Assembly: GCF_013618635.1 (NCBI RefSeq)
Contig: NZ_JABLSJ010000007.1
Coordinates: 62,001 to 126,000, forward strand
Origin: Thalassobacillus sp. CUG 92003
GTDB taxonomy: Bacteria > Bacillota > Bacilli > Bacillales > Halobacillaceae
Length of the DNA: 64,000 nt
Reading direction: 5' to 3'
The notes under the pieces were generated by a model. The model was not told where the DNA came from. It worked only from the letters and a program-made list of their open reading frames with translations, and did no database searches. Positions 38,203 through 46,602 of the stretch are shown here, one piece after another. Position 1 is the stretch's first letter; each line of letters opens with the position of its first letter. The position numbers and the translations under genes were made by a program.

Positions 38203-38420
38203 TGGCTGAGACAAAACTAAATAAAACACAAAAAATCCGAACGTTTTGCTAAAATCGTTCGGATTTTTGTGTTTTAGGGAAGTGTTCCATGACCGCTCCG
38301 TCAAAACACGCCGCTTTCCTGCAGAATCTTCGGCTCGCGCTGTTCACGCATGCGTCTACGTGTTTTGACTACGCTCATGAGCATCGTTGACCTTATATCC
38401 ATTTTCAATGTTCGTTTTTT
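38203..38420 (+). repeat. GTTCGGA hairpin element, family 2, copy C (most complete)
   Basis: GTGGCTGAGACAAAACTAAA leads into a stem TAAAACACAAAAAATCCGAACG (38222-38243, first 20 of 22 bases shown in other copies too) and its near-complement at 38256-38276. The tail has GTTCCATGACCGCTCCG, then GTCAAAACACG (38300-38310) pairing perfectly with CGTGTTTTGAC (38359-38369). It ends GCTCATGAGC and CATTTTCAATGTTCG. It lies between convergent brxA and the VanY-like gene. Confidence 0.78.
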
Positions 38421-38459
38421 AAAACCTCTCATTTACTTATGATTAAGTCTCTTTTTATA

Positions 38460-39764
38460 TCAAATTGCCCCTAAATATTTTTCCAAGGTGATGCCTTGAG
38501 AGTCTATAGCTTGAGCTGCTTCTTTACCGACATAGCGCAAGTGCCACGGTTCATATTGATACCCTGTTATATTCTTTTTGCCTTTTGGATAGCGAATAAT
38601 GAAGCCGTAGTCGGAAGCATGTTGTTTCAACCATTGTCCTTCCTTCGTTTGGCCAAACTCTACGGTTAACCCAAAATCAACTTTCGGAGAAGTCACATCC
38701 ATCGTCAAACCCGTCTGGTGTTCACTTTCGCCAGCATGAGCGCTGACTTCATTTGCTTTTTCTTCACTGCCGTACCGTTCAACGTTAGAAGCGAAGATTG
38801 CCTCTTGCCGATCATAAGAACGGTAGCCTGAGAGAGCATACAAGTTTAGCCCGGCCTGATCACCTGCGGCAAAAAGTTTTTCTAATGCGTTTGCTGCTAC
38901 TGGACGCATCAATTTCTTAGGAAGGTCCTCTTCAAATGGAAAACGGACATCAGGTGTAACCAATGGTTGTGGAACATAATCCCCCGGCAGTTTGGAGTTC
39001 TTATTAACTAGAACGAGTAACTTTGACGGATTAGAAACGACTGGCGTGGAATTGTTCTGATCCGAGCCGCTGTTTGAGTCATTTTGGTTAGAATCATCGC
39101 TCGATCCATCTTGATCGTTATTATTACCCGAATTAGATTGTTTGGATTTATCATCGGATTTATTCTGATCCGACTCATTATTCGAATTATGTTGCGTTCT
39201 CTCGTCAGATTGCTCATTGGAATCGTTGCGCTCATCAGAATCGTCATTTTGATTCTCCTGCTGCTCGTTTTCTTCTGGTTCCTTCAGTTTTCCTGATCCT
39301 GGTTCAAATGTAAGGTTATTGTTCAAAGCCATCTGCATATACCGCTTTGTGTCAGGTCCATAGATGCCATCATTAACTAAGTCACGTTGTTGTGCTTGAA
39401 AATCACGAATGGCCGTAGCCGTCTCTTTTTCATAAGATTGATCGACAGTAAGGTGGTCATACCCAAGTTTTTTGAGCGCCTGCTCTACTGTTTCAACCGC
39501 CTTCTTTTGATCCCCTTGTTGTAAAGTACCATCCGGAAGTGATTTTTCTTCCTTATTTTCGTCCTCCTCTTCAGAGGATGTGTCGCTTTGATTATCTGAA
39601 GACGATTCTTCCTTGTTCTCTTCGTCTTCAGCTTTTTCTATTTTCTCTTCTTCATTATCATCAGTGTTGTCAGCAGAAGCACTCTCATCTGCGTTTCCCT
39701 GACACGAGATCAACACAGTTGATAACACGACTAAAAATGATGACGTTAACCATTTACGCATCAT
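38460..39764 (-). CDS. VanY/DacB-type D-Ala-D-Ala carboxypeptidase lipoprotein with peptidoglycan-binding domain
   Basis: The 434-residue protein has a lipoprotein signal (VVLSTVLISC, C21) and an acidic Glu/Ser/Asp-rich stretch. A peptidoglycan-binding domain follows (VEQALKKLGYDHL, GIYGPDTKRYMQMAL), then a second ~90-residue linker almost entirely of N, D, S, E and Q. The C-terminal M15B peptidase has SGYRSYDRQ, SEHQTGLTMD and EPWHLRYVG, with the zinc ligands expected in the last two. It trims cell-wall stem peptides outside the membrane. The second start codon is chosen from GGGGGAGAT. It is monocistronic. Confidence 0.9.
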   Translation of the reverse strand: MMRKWLTSSFLVVLSTVLISCQGNADESASADNTDDNEEEKIEKAEDEENKEESSSDNQSDTSSEEEDENKEEKSLPDGTLQQGDQKKAVETVEQALKKLGYDHLTVDQSYEKETATAIRDFQAQQRDLVNDGIYGPDTKRYMQMALNNNLTFEPGSGKLKEPEENEQQENQNDDSDERNDSNEQSDERTQHNSNNESDQNKSDDKSKQSNSGNNNDQDGSSDDSNQNDSNSGSDQNNSTPVVSNPSKLLVLVNKNSKLPGDYVPQPLVTPDVRFPFEEDLPKKLMRPVAANALEKLFAAGDQAGLNLYALSGYRSYDRQEAIFASNVERYGSEEKANEVSAHAGESEHQTGLTMDVTSPKVDFGLTVEFGQTKEGQWLKQHASDYGFIIRYPKGKKNITGYQYEPWHLRYVGKEAAQAIDSQGITLEKYLGAI

Positions 39765-39928
39765 TGATATCTCCCCCTTTTTCATCTTTCCACACTAATT
39801 TGACGATAGACATGAGAAAAAGGCTCACATTAGCCCGGAATTAGTAAAAATTACTCAGGTTAGTTACACTTCACAATCAAATATTAACATATGAGATTTC
39901 CTATCTAGAATTGAAAGCGGGGTATAAC

Positions 39929-40501
39929 ATGGATTTAATTTGGGAATCAACTCTAATGGTGCTGACTGGCATACTTCTTTTACGTATTGCCGGAAGAAAA
40001 TCAATCTCACAAATGACACTTGCCCAAACCGTTGTCATGATTTCAATCGGCTCGATTATTATTCAACCGATCATTGAATCGAGTTTGTTCCGTACAATGG
40101 TGGCAGCCTCTGTATTCATAGCCGCACTCATTATAATGGAATACGTACAGGTCAAGTGGAATTTTGCAGAAAAATTTATCACTGGAAAGTCTAAAGTTGT
40201 AATCGAGAATGGTATATTGAATATACCCGAGCTTAAAAAGATGCGGTTTTCAGTGGATCAACTGGAAATGAGGCTAAGACAGCAGGGCATTTCAGATATT
40301 GCTGACGTGAAAGTAGCGACAATCGAACCTAACGGACAGATTGGCTATGAGCTTAAAGAGGATGCCAAACCTTTGACTGTCCGACAATTCAAACAATTAT
40401 TAGCACAAACCCCTCAAGACGTGGAGGACAGCCCCTCCCCCTTATTCAAGGAAGTCATCAATCCGACTGAGCCTTCCTCATCGCAAAAGACGTTGAAGTG
40501 A
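39929..40501 (+). CDS. DUF421-family membrane protein (YetF-like)
   Basis: The 190-residue protein has three membrane helices in the first ~80 residues, with LLRIAGRKSISQMTLAQ, the family hallmark. A cytoplasmic DUF421 domain follows (NGILNIPELKKMRFSVDQL, IADVKVATIEPNGQIG). Some members belong to spore or envelope processes; the function is not known. The ATG at 39929 is chosen with AAAGCGGGG as ribosome site. Its stop is 2 nt from the stop of the convergent yitT-type gene. Confidence 0.87.
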   Translation: MDLIWESTLMVLTGILLLRIAGRKSISQMTLAQTVVMISIGSIIIQPIIESSLFRTMVAASVFIAALIIMEYVQVKWNFAEKFITGKSKVVIENGILNIPELKKMRFSVDQLEMRLRQQGISDIADVKVATIEPNGQIGYELKEDAKPLTVRQFKQLLAQTPQDVEDSPSPLFKEVINPTEPSSSQKTLK

Positions 40502-40503
40502 AT

Positions 40504-41334
40504 TCACTTAAATCCACCACCGAAGGCACTGCGAACGTCATGAATGGCGATGAAAGCATCTTCATCGACACGCTGAATCAATCGATTCAATTTCACCATT
40601 TCCTGCTTATCAACGACGGCATACAGCACTTTTCGTTGCTGCTTCAAATAACCTCCTTCAGCAGGAAAGACGGTTACGCCTCTTGTGAAATGCGAATTAA
40701 TTAACTCCAACACATCATCAGCCTGATCTGAAATAATGGTCACGGCTTTTCTAACTTGCATACCGTCTACGATGAAATCAATGACTCTCGCCCCCACATA
40801 GATAGCAACGAGGGTTAGTAATGCCTTTTCAATCCCGATGACGAAACTCGACGCAAAAATCACAATGACGTCAGCCACTAGAATGCCTTGAGCCATACTC
40901 CACCCGAAATATTGGTTTAAAATACGCGCGATGATCTGCGTGCCACCGGACGTAGCTCCTGCCCTGAAAATTAATCCGATGCCGGCCCCAACAAACAGGC
41001 CGGCATAAAGTGGAGCTAAAAGCGAATCAGAAGAAAACGGTGCGCCCCAACCTTCTGTAAACCACAGAAAAAAAGACGAGACCACAACACCAAAAATCGT
41101 ATAGCCCATCACCCCTTTCGTAAGTAACCGATATCCTAGAGCAATCAATATGGCATTCAAGAGCAAATTCACTAAACCCGTTGACCACCCGAATAAGTAA
41201 TGCAACACCACGGTTATCCCGATTACACCACCTTCAGACAGTTGATTAGGGATAGCAAAATAATTGATCCCTAAAGAAAACAAGAAGGCTCCAGCGACAA
41301 TGAGCAAAATTTTGTTCAAAACACGGCTTTTCAT
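40504..41334 (-). CDS. YitT-family membrane protein (DUF161 + DUF2179)
   Basis: The 276-residue protein has five or six hydrophobic segments with the DUF161 motif FSLGINYFAIPNQLSEGG and GAGIGLIFRAGATSGGTQII. The soluble DUF2179 domain is in the last ~80 residues (AVTIISDQADDVLELI, HFTRGVTVFPAEGGY, AVVDKQEMVKL). The family function is unknown. The ATG at 41332-41334 follows GGAGGGG. Confidence 0.88.
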   Translation of the reverse strand: MKSRVLNKILLIVAGAFLFSLGINYFAIPNQLSEGGVIGITVVLHYLFGWSTGLVNLLLNAILIALGYRLLTKGVMGYTIFGVVVSSFFLWFTEGWGAPFSSDSLLAPLYAGLFVGAGIGLIFRAGATSGGTQIIARILNQYFGWSMAQGILVADVIVIFASSFVIGIEKALLTLVAIYVGARVIDFIVDGMQVRKAVTIISDQADDVLELINSHFTRGVTVFPAEGGYLKQQRKVLYAVVDKQEMVKLNRLIQRVDEDAFIAIHDVRSAFGGGFK

Positions 41335-41429
41335 CAACACCCCTCCGATAAGTGTTCCATTTTGTCTTTATTCTATCGATTCGTGAATCACTCGCGCAAC
41401 ATCCCCTAACAAAACGGTTATGAAAGCAA

Positions 41430-41467
41430 AAATAAAACGTGAACATCGCATGGCGACGTTCACGTTT
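41430..41467 (-). terminator. terminator of the YozQ-like gene
   Basis: AAACGTGAAC (41435-41444) and GTTCACGTTT (41458-41467) form a perfect 10-bp outer stem. TTTTATTTTTG follows on the minus strand. Confidence 0.82.
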
Positions 41468-41471
41468 AGTG

Positions 41472-41714
41472 TTACGATTTATATGGGGTTTTCGAGATTT
41501 TTTCTCCATTATGCGTCTTCAGATCGCCCTCTTCATCCACTTTGTCGATTTTACCATCCGTAAAACCTTCCATGTAGGTATCCGAAACTTGCTCATGAGA
41601 AGTGGATAATCCTTTTGAGACCTGTTCTTCACGATCATAATCCTCGACCTGGTACGTTCGGTCCGCATCCTTTAAATACGCTTTGTTTCCTTTATTATCT
41701 TTGTTCAATGTCAT
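41472..41714 (-). CDS. YozQ-family small hydrophilic protein (DUF4025-like)
   Basis: The 80-residue acidic, low-hydrophobicity protein includes RTYQVEDYDREEQVSKGL and STSHEQVSDTYMEG, the segments I associate with YozQ-type proteins of Bacillus. The role is unknown, possibly sporulation or stress. AGGAGGCATGAC-type ribosome site precedes the ATG. It lies 39 nt after the MFS gene on the same strand. Confidence 0.75.
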   Translation of the reverse strand: MTLNKDNKGNKAYLKDADRTYQVEDYDREEQVSKGLSTSHEQVSDTYMEGFTDGKIDKVDEEGDLKTHNGEKISKTPYKS

Positions 41715-41753
41715 GCCTCCTTTATATCCTAGTATGCATACCTTAGAAACAAC

Positions 41754-42965
41754 TTATGAGGTGGACTTCTTCATCTTTGCTGTGTTGATTAAGAATAAGG
41801 CAAGTACCACTATAGCAGCACTTACGCCTGCTAATATAAGATAAATCATTTCGGAATTATTTTTCATTACGAGCGCGATGATGGGAGGGCCAGCTGCGAC
41901 ACCGACGAACCTCATGCTGCTATATAACGATGTAATCGATCCCCGTTCTTCTTTTTCTATTCCTTCTGTAATCAATGCATCCAAACAAGGAAGAGCAAGG
42001 CCGATGCCAATACTTGCAATGGTTACGAGGAGTAGAAACATCATAAGCGCCATATCATCTTTAACCCATACAAAGGCGATGGAGGCCCCGCCTGAGCCGA
42101 ATAAAATCAGACGTTTCATTAATGGCTTTTTGGACCCGATTTTTTTGCCGCCAATATACGATGCAATACAGAGGAACAATAACGGCACGGCCAATAGCAA
42201 CCCTTTCATATAACCTTTCATGTGAAAACGGTCTTCAAGCATAGATGAAAAATGGAATAAGAAGCCAAACAAAATGAACATTAAGAAACATCCGATAATA
42301 AAAATGGCGAACAGCCACCGGCCATTTTGATGAAAAATGTCCTTGATACAATGGAGAAATGACTTGAAGTCTTGTTTGGATTGTTGGTTCTCATTCTTCG
42401 GCACCTTTACAAAAAAGAAAACAAGGATGATGGATACTAAAGAAAGAATCGGCACTGCGATAAACGGCATAAACCAAACGACTAACGCCAATAAGCCTCC
42501 CGCAATCGGGCTGATGACTTTACCGAATGTGTTAGCCGTTTCGACGACTCCTAACCCTTCACTTACCTGTTCTTCCTCCTTAAACATGTCACCCACTGTG
42601 GGAAGCACTACAGGAAAAGCACCCGAAGCTCCTATGCCCTGCAAAAAACGACCGACTAATATTAATACATAAGGTTCCTCTATTTTCCAAGCAGCAAATG
42701 CGGCTAAAGCTCCCCCTGCCGCCACAATGATCAATCCGGGTAAAATGATTTTTTTTCGACCGAATATATCCGATAAGTAACCCGAAACAGGAATCAACAG
42801 GATTGCGATAAATGAGTAGATCGATAAGATCAGACTTGATTGGAACGCGGTAATGCCGATCTCTTTTTCAATAAGCGGTAATACAGGTATAAGCATTGAA
42901 TTCCCTAACGTCATCATAATGGGAATAGATGCTAAAGCAATTAGATCCAGTCGTTTATCTTCCAT
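41754..42965 (-). CDS. MFS drug-efflux-type transporter
   Basis: The 403-residue protein has twelve predicted helices. It shows the MFS loop 2-3 motif GYLSDIFGRKKIILPG and the loop-4 region RFLQGIGASGAFPVVLP, typical of 12-helix drug:H+ antiporters. TMD1 is IPIMMTLGNSMLIPVLPLIE. It probably exports a drug or metabolite; the substrate is unknown. The ATG at 42963-42965 is chosen because GAAAGG is 10 nt ahead. Confidence 0.85.
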   Translation of the reverse strand: MEDKRLDLIALASIPIMMTLGNSMLIPVLPLIEKEIGITAFQSSLILSIYSFIAILLIPVSGYLSDIFGRKKIILPGLIIVAAGGALAAFAAWKIEEPYVLILVGRFLQGIGASGAFPVVLPTVGDMFKEEEQVSEGLGVVETANTFGKVISPIAGGLLALVVWFMPFIAVPILSLVSIILVFFFVKVPKNENQQSKQDFKSFLHCIKDIFHQNGRWLFAIFIIGCFLMFILFGFLFHFSSMLEDRFHMKGYMKGLLLAVPLLFLCIASYIGGKKIGSKKPLMKRLILFGSGGASIAFVWVKDDMALMMFLLLVTIASIGIGLALPCLDALITEGIEKEERGSITSLYSSMRFVGVAAGPPIIALVMKNNSEMIYLILAGVSAAIVVLALFLINTAKMKKSTS

Positions 42966-43129
42966 CTCATGACAGCCTTTCCGATTAACAGTATGTGTAC
43001 GCCACGTTAATTTCCCCATTTCGCAACTTATTTATACAGGGTCCACGTCTCCACATTATGGCGTCAGAGCCGAGTTGTTCACATATTCTACGAGAATGCA
43101 GTCAAACTAATCAAAAGGAGGTCATTTTG

Positions 43130-43267
43130 ATGAGTCATAAAGGAAATCAGCATAAACAAAAACCAAAACCTTCTGTTAACCCCCAGGGACTGACCGAAGA
43201 TGCTGCCGATCAGCAGCCAGATTCCCAACTTGAACAAAAAGCGAAGAAAACCAACACGAAACGTTAA
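43130..43267 (+). CDS. 45-residue hydrophilic small protein
   Basis: AAAGGAGG 8 nt before the ATG is a near-ideal ribosome site. The peptide reads MSHKGNQHKQKPKPSVNPQG, then LTEDAADQQPD and a Lys-rich end (KAKKTNTKR). The composition (K, Q, P, N) is like small spore or stress proteins, but I recognise no family. A family 2 repeat follows its stop by about 43 bp. Confidence 0.7.
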   Translation: MSHKGNQHKQKPKPSVNPQGLTEDAADQQPDSQLEQKAKKTNTKR

Positions 43268-43309
43268 TACACGTTTTTCCAGCAATCAGCATCCAGAGGT
43301 CATTGAACA

Positions 43310-43385
43310 CCATCCTAAAACACAAAAAATCCGAACGATTTCAGCAAAATGTTCGGATTTTTTGTGTTTTATTTCGTATTTTGGT
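43310..43385 (-). repeat. GTTCGGA hairpin element, family 2, copy E
   Basis: A perfect 20-bp stem, AAAACACAAAAAATCCGAAC (43317-43336) / GTTCGGATTTTTTGTGTTTT (43351-43370). The flanking CCT and TATTTCGTATTTTGG show that it is in reverse orientation and without the long tail. It could terminate the small gene at 43130-43267. Confidence 0.75.
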
Positions 43386-43420
43386 CGTATTGTTAGTCAA
43401 TTTCCGATGAACAGGAACAG

Positions 43421-43450
43421 TTGACGAAAAGAATCCTTATTCCTTATACT
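43421..43450 (+). promoter_or_regulatory. promoter of the IDEAL-like gene
   Basis: TTGACG (43421-43426) and TATACT (43445-43450) with an 18-bp spacer, 66 bp before the ATG at 43516. Confidence 0.65.
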
Positions 43451-43515
43451 ATTGGTATTGATAATGCTTTTCATTTAGTAAAACATTTGTCCATCTTGCA
43501 GAAAGGAGCATCATC

Positions 43516-43926
43516 ATGCATCATGCTTTGGTTGTCGTGACACCTTTCGTCCATCAAGTGTATGGTACCTCCCCTTATCAAGCAGCGTCTTCTTTTTTGC
43601 AGCTGAACAAAGGGGACACGCTCACCATTACAGAACAAAAGAAATATATACACGGTTCTGGTTGGTTTTTGTTGATGGATATAAATAATGATTGCAGCCT
43701 TTATATGGCAACCCATGAAATCGACACATTTTATGCTCAAGGGTATGTGTGTACCCTGGCAGACTTGGATCTAAAAAAGAATTATTACGAATATAAGATC
43801 AACGAATCACTGGATTTACAAAACCATGACGACTTCAATCTGTATATCGAAAAACTGCAGGAGGTCACGGAACTCAAACACCGCTTTGAAGATACAGACA
43901 AACCTTCATTCAGAAAGGTTGTATAA
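43516..43926 (+). CDS. small protein with C-terminal IDEAL-like segment
   Basis: The 136-residue protein has a beta-rich N-terminal part (ALVVVTPFVHQVYG, GDTLTITEQKKYIHGSGWFL). Its C-terminal segment, INESLDLQNHDDFNLYIEKL, resembles the IDEAL domain of Bacillales regulators (IDEALD-x-FxxL). AAAGGAG lies 7 nt before the ATG. Its function is unknown; IDEAL proteins often act by protein contact. Confidence 0.65.
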   Translation: MHHALVVVTPFVHQVYGTSPYQAASSFLQLNKGDTLTITEQKKYIHGSGWFLLMDINNDCSLYMATHEIDTFYAQGYVCTLADLDLKKNYYEYKINESLDLQNHDDFNLYIEKLQEVTELKHRFEDTDKPSFRKVV

Positions 43927-43963
43927 CGGGGGAGGGCTCTCCTCTCCCGCACGTCTGTAATCA

Positions 43964-44626
43964 TTAAAAAAAGATAGAATTACGCTCTTTTGATATGATG
44001 TGCAAGAGATCGCCCCACGTCGTATATCCTCGCTCACGTATATTTTCAATCAGCCCGCAAAAAAGTGAGGCTGTCGTTAATGCGTCTCCTAATGCTGTAT
44101 GCCGCTCATATCGTGCACAATTAAACATCTTCGCGTACACGTCCAAATCTTTCACTTCTTCAGATGGCCGCAAAAATTTCACAAGGCTTAACGTGTCCAC
44201 AGAAGTTGGCGTACGCAGCTTGTAATCCGCTCGTTGCAATTCAGATTTCAATACTTGCAGATCGAAGCCCACGTTGTGCCCTACTAAACAATTGGTGCGA
44301 TCTTTGGCAACTAATTCAGCAAACTGCTCAATGACCTCATAAGCCTTAGGAGCTTGCACAACCTTATCATTACTAATGGACGTCAGCTTAACAATTTCCT
44401 CAGGGATACCCCTTTCAGGGTCAACATAAGACTGAAAAATAGGCTCTTCCATCACGTGAAGCTTCTGCACCTGCACAGCTGCCAATTCAATGAGTCGATC
44501 CTCTCTTTTGACTGAAAATCCGGTTGCTTCAGTATCGAACACATAGAAGTTCATATCTTCCAACCGTGTCGACAACGAAATATCCGTGTTCATCGAAAAA
44601 TGAAATGGTTTGGATCGCCCAAACAT
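43964..44626 (-). CDS. DnaQ-like 3'-5' exonuclease domain protein
   Basis: The 220-residue protein is a DEDD-family exonuclease: Exo I FDTEATGF (D and E), Exo II GHNVGFDLQ, and Exo III with H..D as RHTALGDALTT (DEDDh type). It lies directly after a cNMP/CBS/nucleotidyltransferase gene (32-nt gap) and a symporter operon. I know this neighbourhood from other bacteria, but the role of an exonuclease there is unexplained. GGAGGG precedes the ATG. Confidence 0.88.
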   Translation of the reverse strand: MFGRSKPFHFSMNTDISLSTRLEDMNFYVFDTEATGFSVKREDRLIELAAVQVQKLHVMEEPIFQSYVDPERGIPEEIVKLTSISNDKVVQAPKAYEVIEQFAELVAKDRTNCLVGHNVGFDLQVLKSELQRADYKLRTPTSVDTLSLVKFLRPSEEVKDLDVYAKMFNCARYERHTALGDALTTASLFCGLIENIRERGYTTWGDLLHIISKERNSIFF

Positions 44627-44658
44627 CCTGTTCCCTCCTGCTCACCCATTATCCGCAC

Positions 44659-46602
44659 TCATAATGAAAATTCTCTAAGCATCCGACTTTGCATTTCCCG
44701 CATTTCTTTCAGCGCCCTAATAAGCGTATCTTTTTCTCTTCCCGATAAATGCGTAAACATTACCACTGACTCTGAGGATAGGTCGCCTTGATTGAGACGT
44801 TCCCATTTATGGCGAATGTAAATGGCCATCACTCCGGAAAGAGCATGTTTCAAATCCTCTGCTGTCCAGTCGGATAGAATGTTTTTATCATTCAGATGAT
44901 CAATTTTTTCTACCGTTGTGCCTTCCACGATTTGATGTGTCAACGATAGTAACTGTAAAGCATGATGAAAGGGAAACAGGACTTCTTTTTTCAGATCAAT
45001 TTGCTTTCGCTCCAGATTAAGCAATGAACGAATGGGCTGGTCTAAACGAGGTATTAACGTCTCGTTTTCATTTTGGGCTAAACGGTACATAAAGATGCGC
45101 GAACGATTCATTTCATTGATGACCATTGATTTAAATGCTTCATGTAGCGGTTCAGCCCCGTAAAGTTTACGAAACGAGAAAAAGTTTTCAGCCAGCAAGA
45201 GCGTGTCCGGTGTGGACCTGACCGCCCAGCGCCGCAGCCTTTCTTGCCAAGTGGACAAGGAGCCGCGCCATTTTTCTTCACTCGCCATCATGAAACCAGG
45301 GCAGCGTGTGAAACCAGCTTGTTCAAGGTTCTCCATGATTCTTTTTCCTAATTTTGCAAAATAGTCCTGCGCGCGTTCAGATTGTGCCTGTGAAACGTGG
45401 TCATAAACTAAAAAATGATCTTGATCGGTCAAAAGAAATTGTTCACCTCTGCCTGCACTTCCCATTTGATACCAGGCAAATGATACAGGTGGATCTCCTT
45501 CCCCGGCTTCCTTGAGCGACGCGACAGCCAGCTCTACTGCCCGGACAGACAAACGGTCATAAAGTTCTGTTAATACATCGAGAATATGAAGCGCCGGAAC
45601 CTGATCGTTCAGTAAAACGGCTAACACATTATAGATTTCCGTTTTGATACTAGACAAGTCATCGATCTGAAGACGATCGATCTTTTCAATTGCAGAAAAC
45701 ATCGGCTGATTTTTGTTCCGCACTAAATCCGATAGGGTTATGATGCCGACCACCTGTTCACGGTCATTGGTAACCGGAAGATGTTTAATCCCATGGAGCA
45801 GCGATTCAGACATCGCTTTATAATAATAATCAACTCGATTAATGGTATGCGGATCACGCGTCATGATCTCTGCGACCGGCTGCTCTGTAGGATGGTTTTT
45901 CATGACGACTCGGCTGACCAAATCTTTTTCTGTGACAATCCCGATCAGCTTCTCATCCTCCATAATTAAAATGGAACTTGACTGATGCTCGATCATTTTT
46001 TGGGCAGCCTGCTTAATGGTTTGCGTATTTGCTATGGTGAGGGCTGGCTGAGTCATCATATCCTGGACCCGCTTAATGAACGGTTCGCTTTCCCCCCACT
46101 CATGGGCAAGCTTCACTTGTTCCGCTAACGACACATAAACATCTTTTAAACGCATAACCGTTTGATGAAGAAAATATTCGCGGATATACGCTTCCGACCA
46201 CAATTGAGATAAAACGTGGTAGGGCACAAATAGCCCTACCACTCGTTCTACTGCCTTTATTTCAACCATATAAGCGTAATCATCTTCAGCTCGATTATCT
46301 AAAAAGTTGCTTAGACTGCCTAAACCGAGCAACTCGCCTGGTTGAACGACTTCCAACACTTCAGACGTTTCCCCTTCAGAAGCTGCACACACTTCTGCCA
46401 TGCCTTCGGTTATGATAAAAATGCCTTCGCGACGTTTTTTAGCATGGGCGATCATGACACCTTCGCGATACATGCGCTCTTCACAATCCTTATACAACTG
46501 GTTGAACACCTGCTCATTCAATTCCGAAAATAAAGTGTGACTGCGGACATTACCGCGAATATCATAATCGTTCGGGGGCGTCTCATGAGTCTTGGGAGTC
46601 AT
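44659..46602 (-). CDS. cNMP-binding, CBS and DUF294 nucleotidyltransferase-like protein
   Basis: The 647-residue protein has a cyclic-nucleotide-binding-like domain (about 20-145), a CBS pair (about 175-300, MTQPALTIANTQTIKQAAQK and AEIMTRDPHTI), and a GlnD-like nucleotidyltransferase domain. The latter has GSAGRGEQ and TDQDHFLVYD in about 365-400. A helical C-terminal DUF294 region follows. The family probably senses nucleotides and modifies or regulates the neighbouring transporter. Its start overlaps the symporter gene by 20 nt, so the two are translationally coupled. Confidence 0.88.
   Translation of the reverse strand: MTPKTHETPPNDYDIRGNVRSHTLFSELNEQVFNQLYKDCEERMYREGVMIAHAKKRREGIFIITEGMAEVCAASEGETSEVLEVVQPGELLGLGSLSNFLDNRAEDDYAYMVEIKAVERVVGLFVPYHVLSQLWSEAYIREYFLHQTVMRLKDVYVSLAEQVKLAHEWGESEPFIKRVQDMMTQPALTIANTQTIKQAAQKMIEHQSSSILIMEDEKLIGIVTEKDLVSRVVMKNHPTEQPVAEIMTRDPHTINRVDYYYKAMSESLLHGIKHLPVTNDREQVVGIITLSDLVRNKNQPMFSAIEKIDRLQIDDLSSIKTEIYNVLAVLLNDQVPALHILDVLTELYDRLSVRAVELAVASLKEAGEGDPPVSFAWYQMGSAGRGEQFLLTDQDHFLVYDHVSQAQSERAQDYFAKLGKRIMENLEQAGFTRCPGFMMASEEKWRGSLSTWQERLRRWAVRSTPDTLLLAENFFSFRKLYGAEPLHEAFKSMVINEMNRSRIFMYRLAQNENETLIPRLDQPIRSLLNLERKQIDLKKEVLFPFHHALQLLSLTHQIVEGTTVEKIDHLNDKNILSDWTAEDLKHALSGVMAIYIRHKWERLNQGDLSSESVVMFTHLSGREKDTLIRALKEMREMQSRMLREFSL

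Noticed and set aside
39084-39296. Hydrophobic plus-strand frame rich in Ile/Leu/Arg
   Set aside because: It is the shadow of the low-complexity Asn/Asp/Ser linker of the VanY-like protein on the other strand.
46602-46602. Sequence error or frameshift at the symporter/DUF294 junction
   Set aside because: The 20-nt overlap is a normal translational coupling: both proteins have complete ends and AGAGGT precedes the second start.
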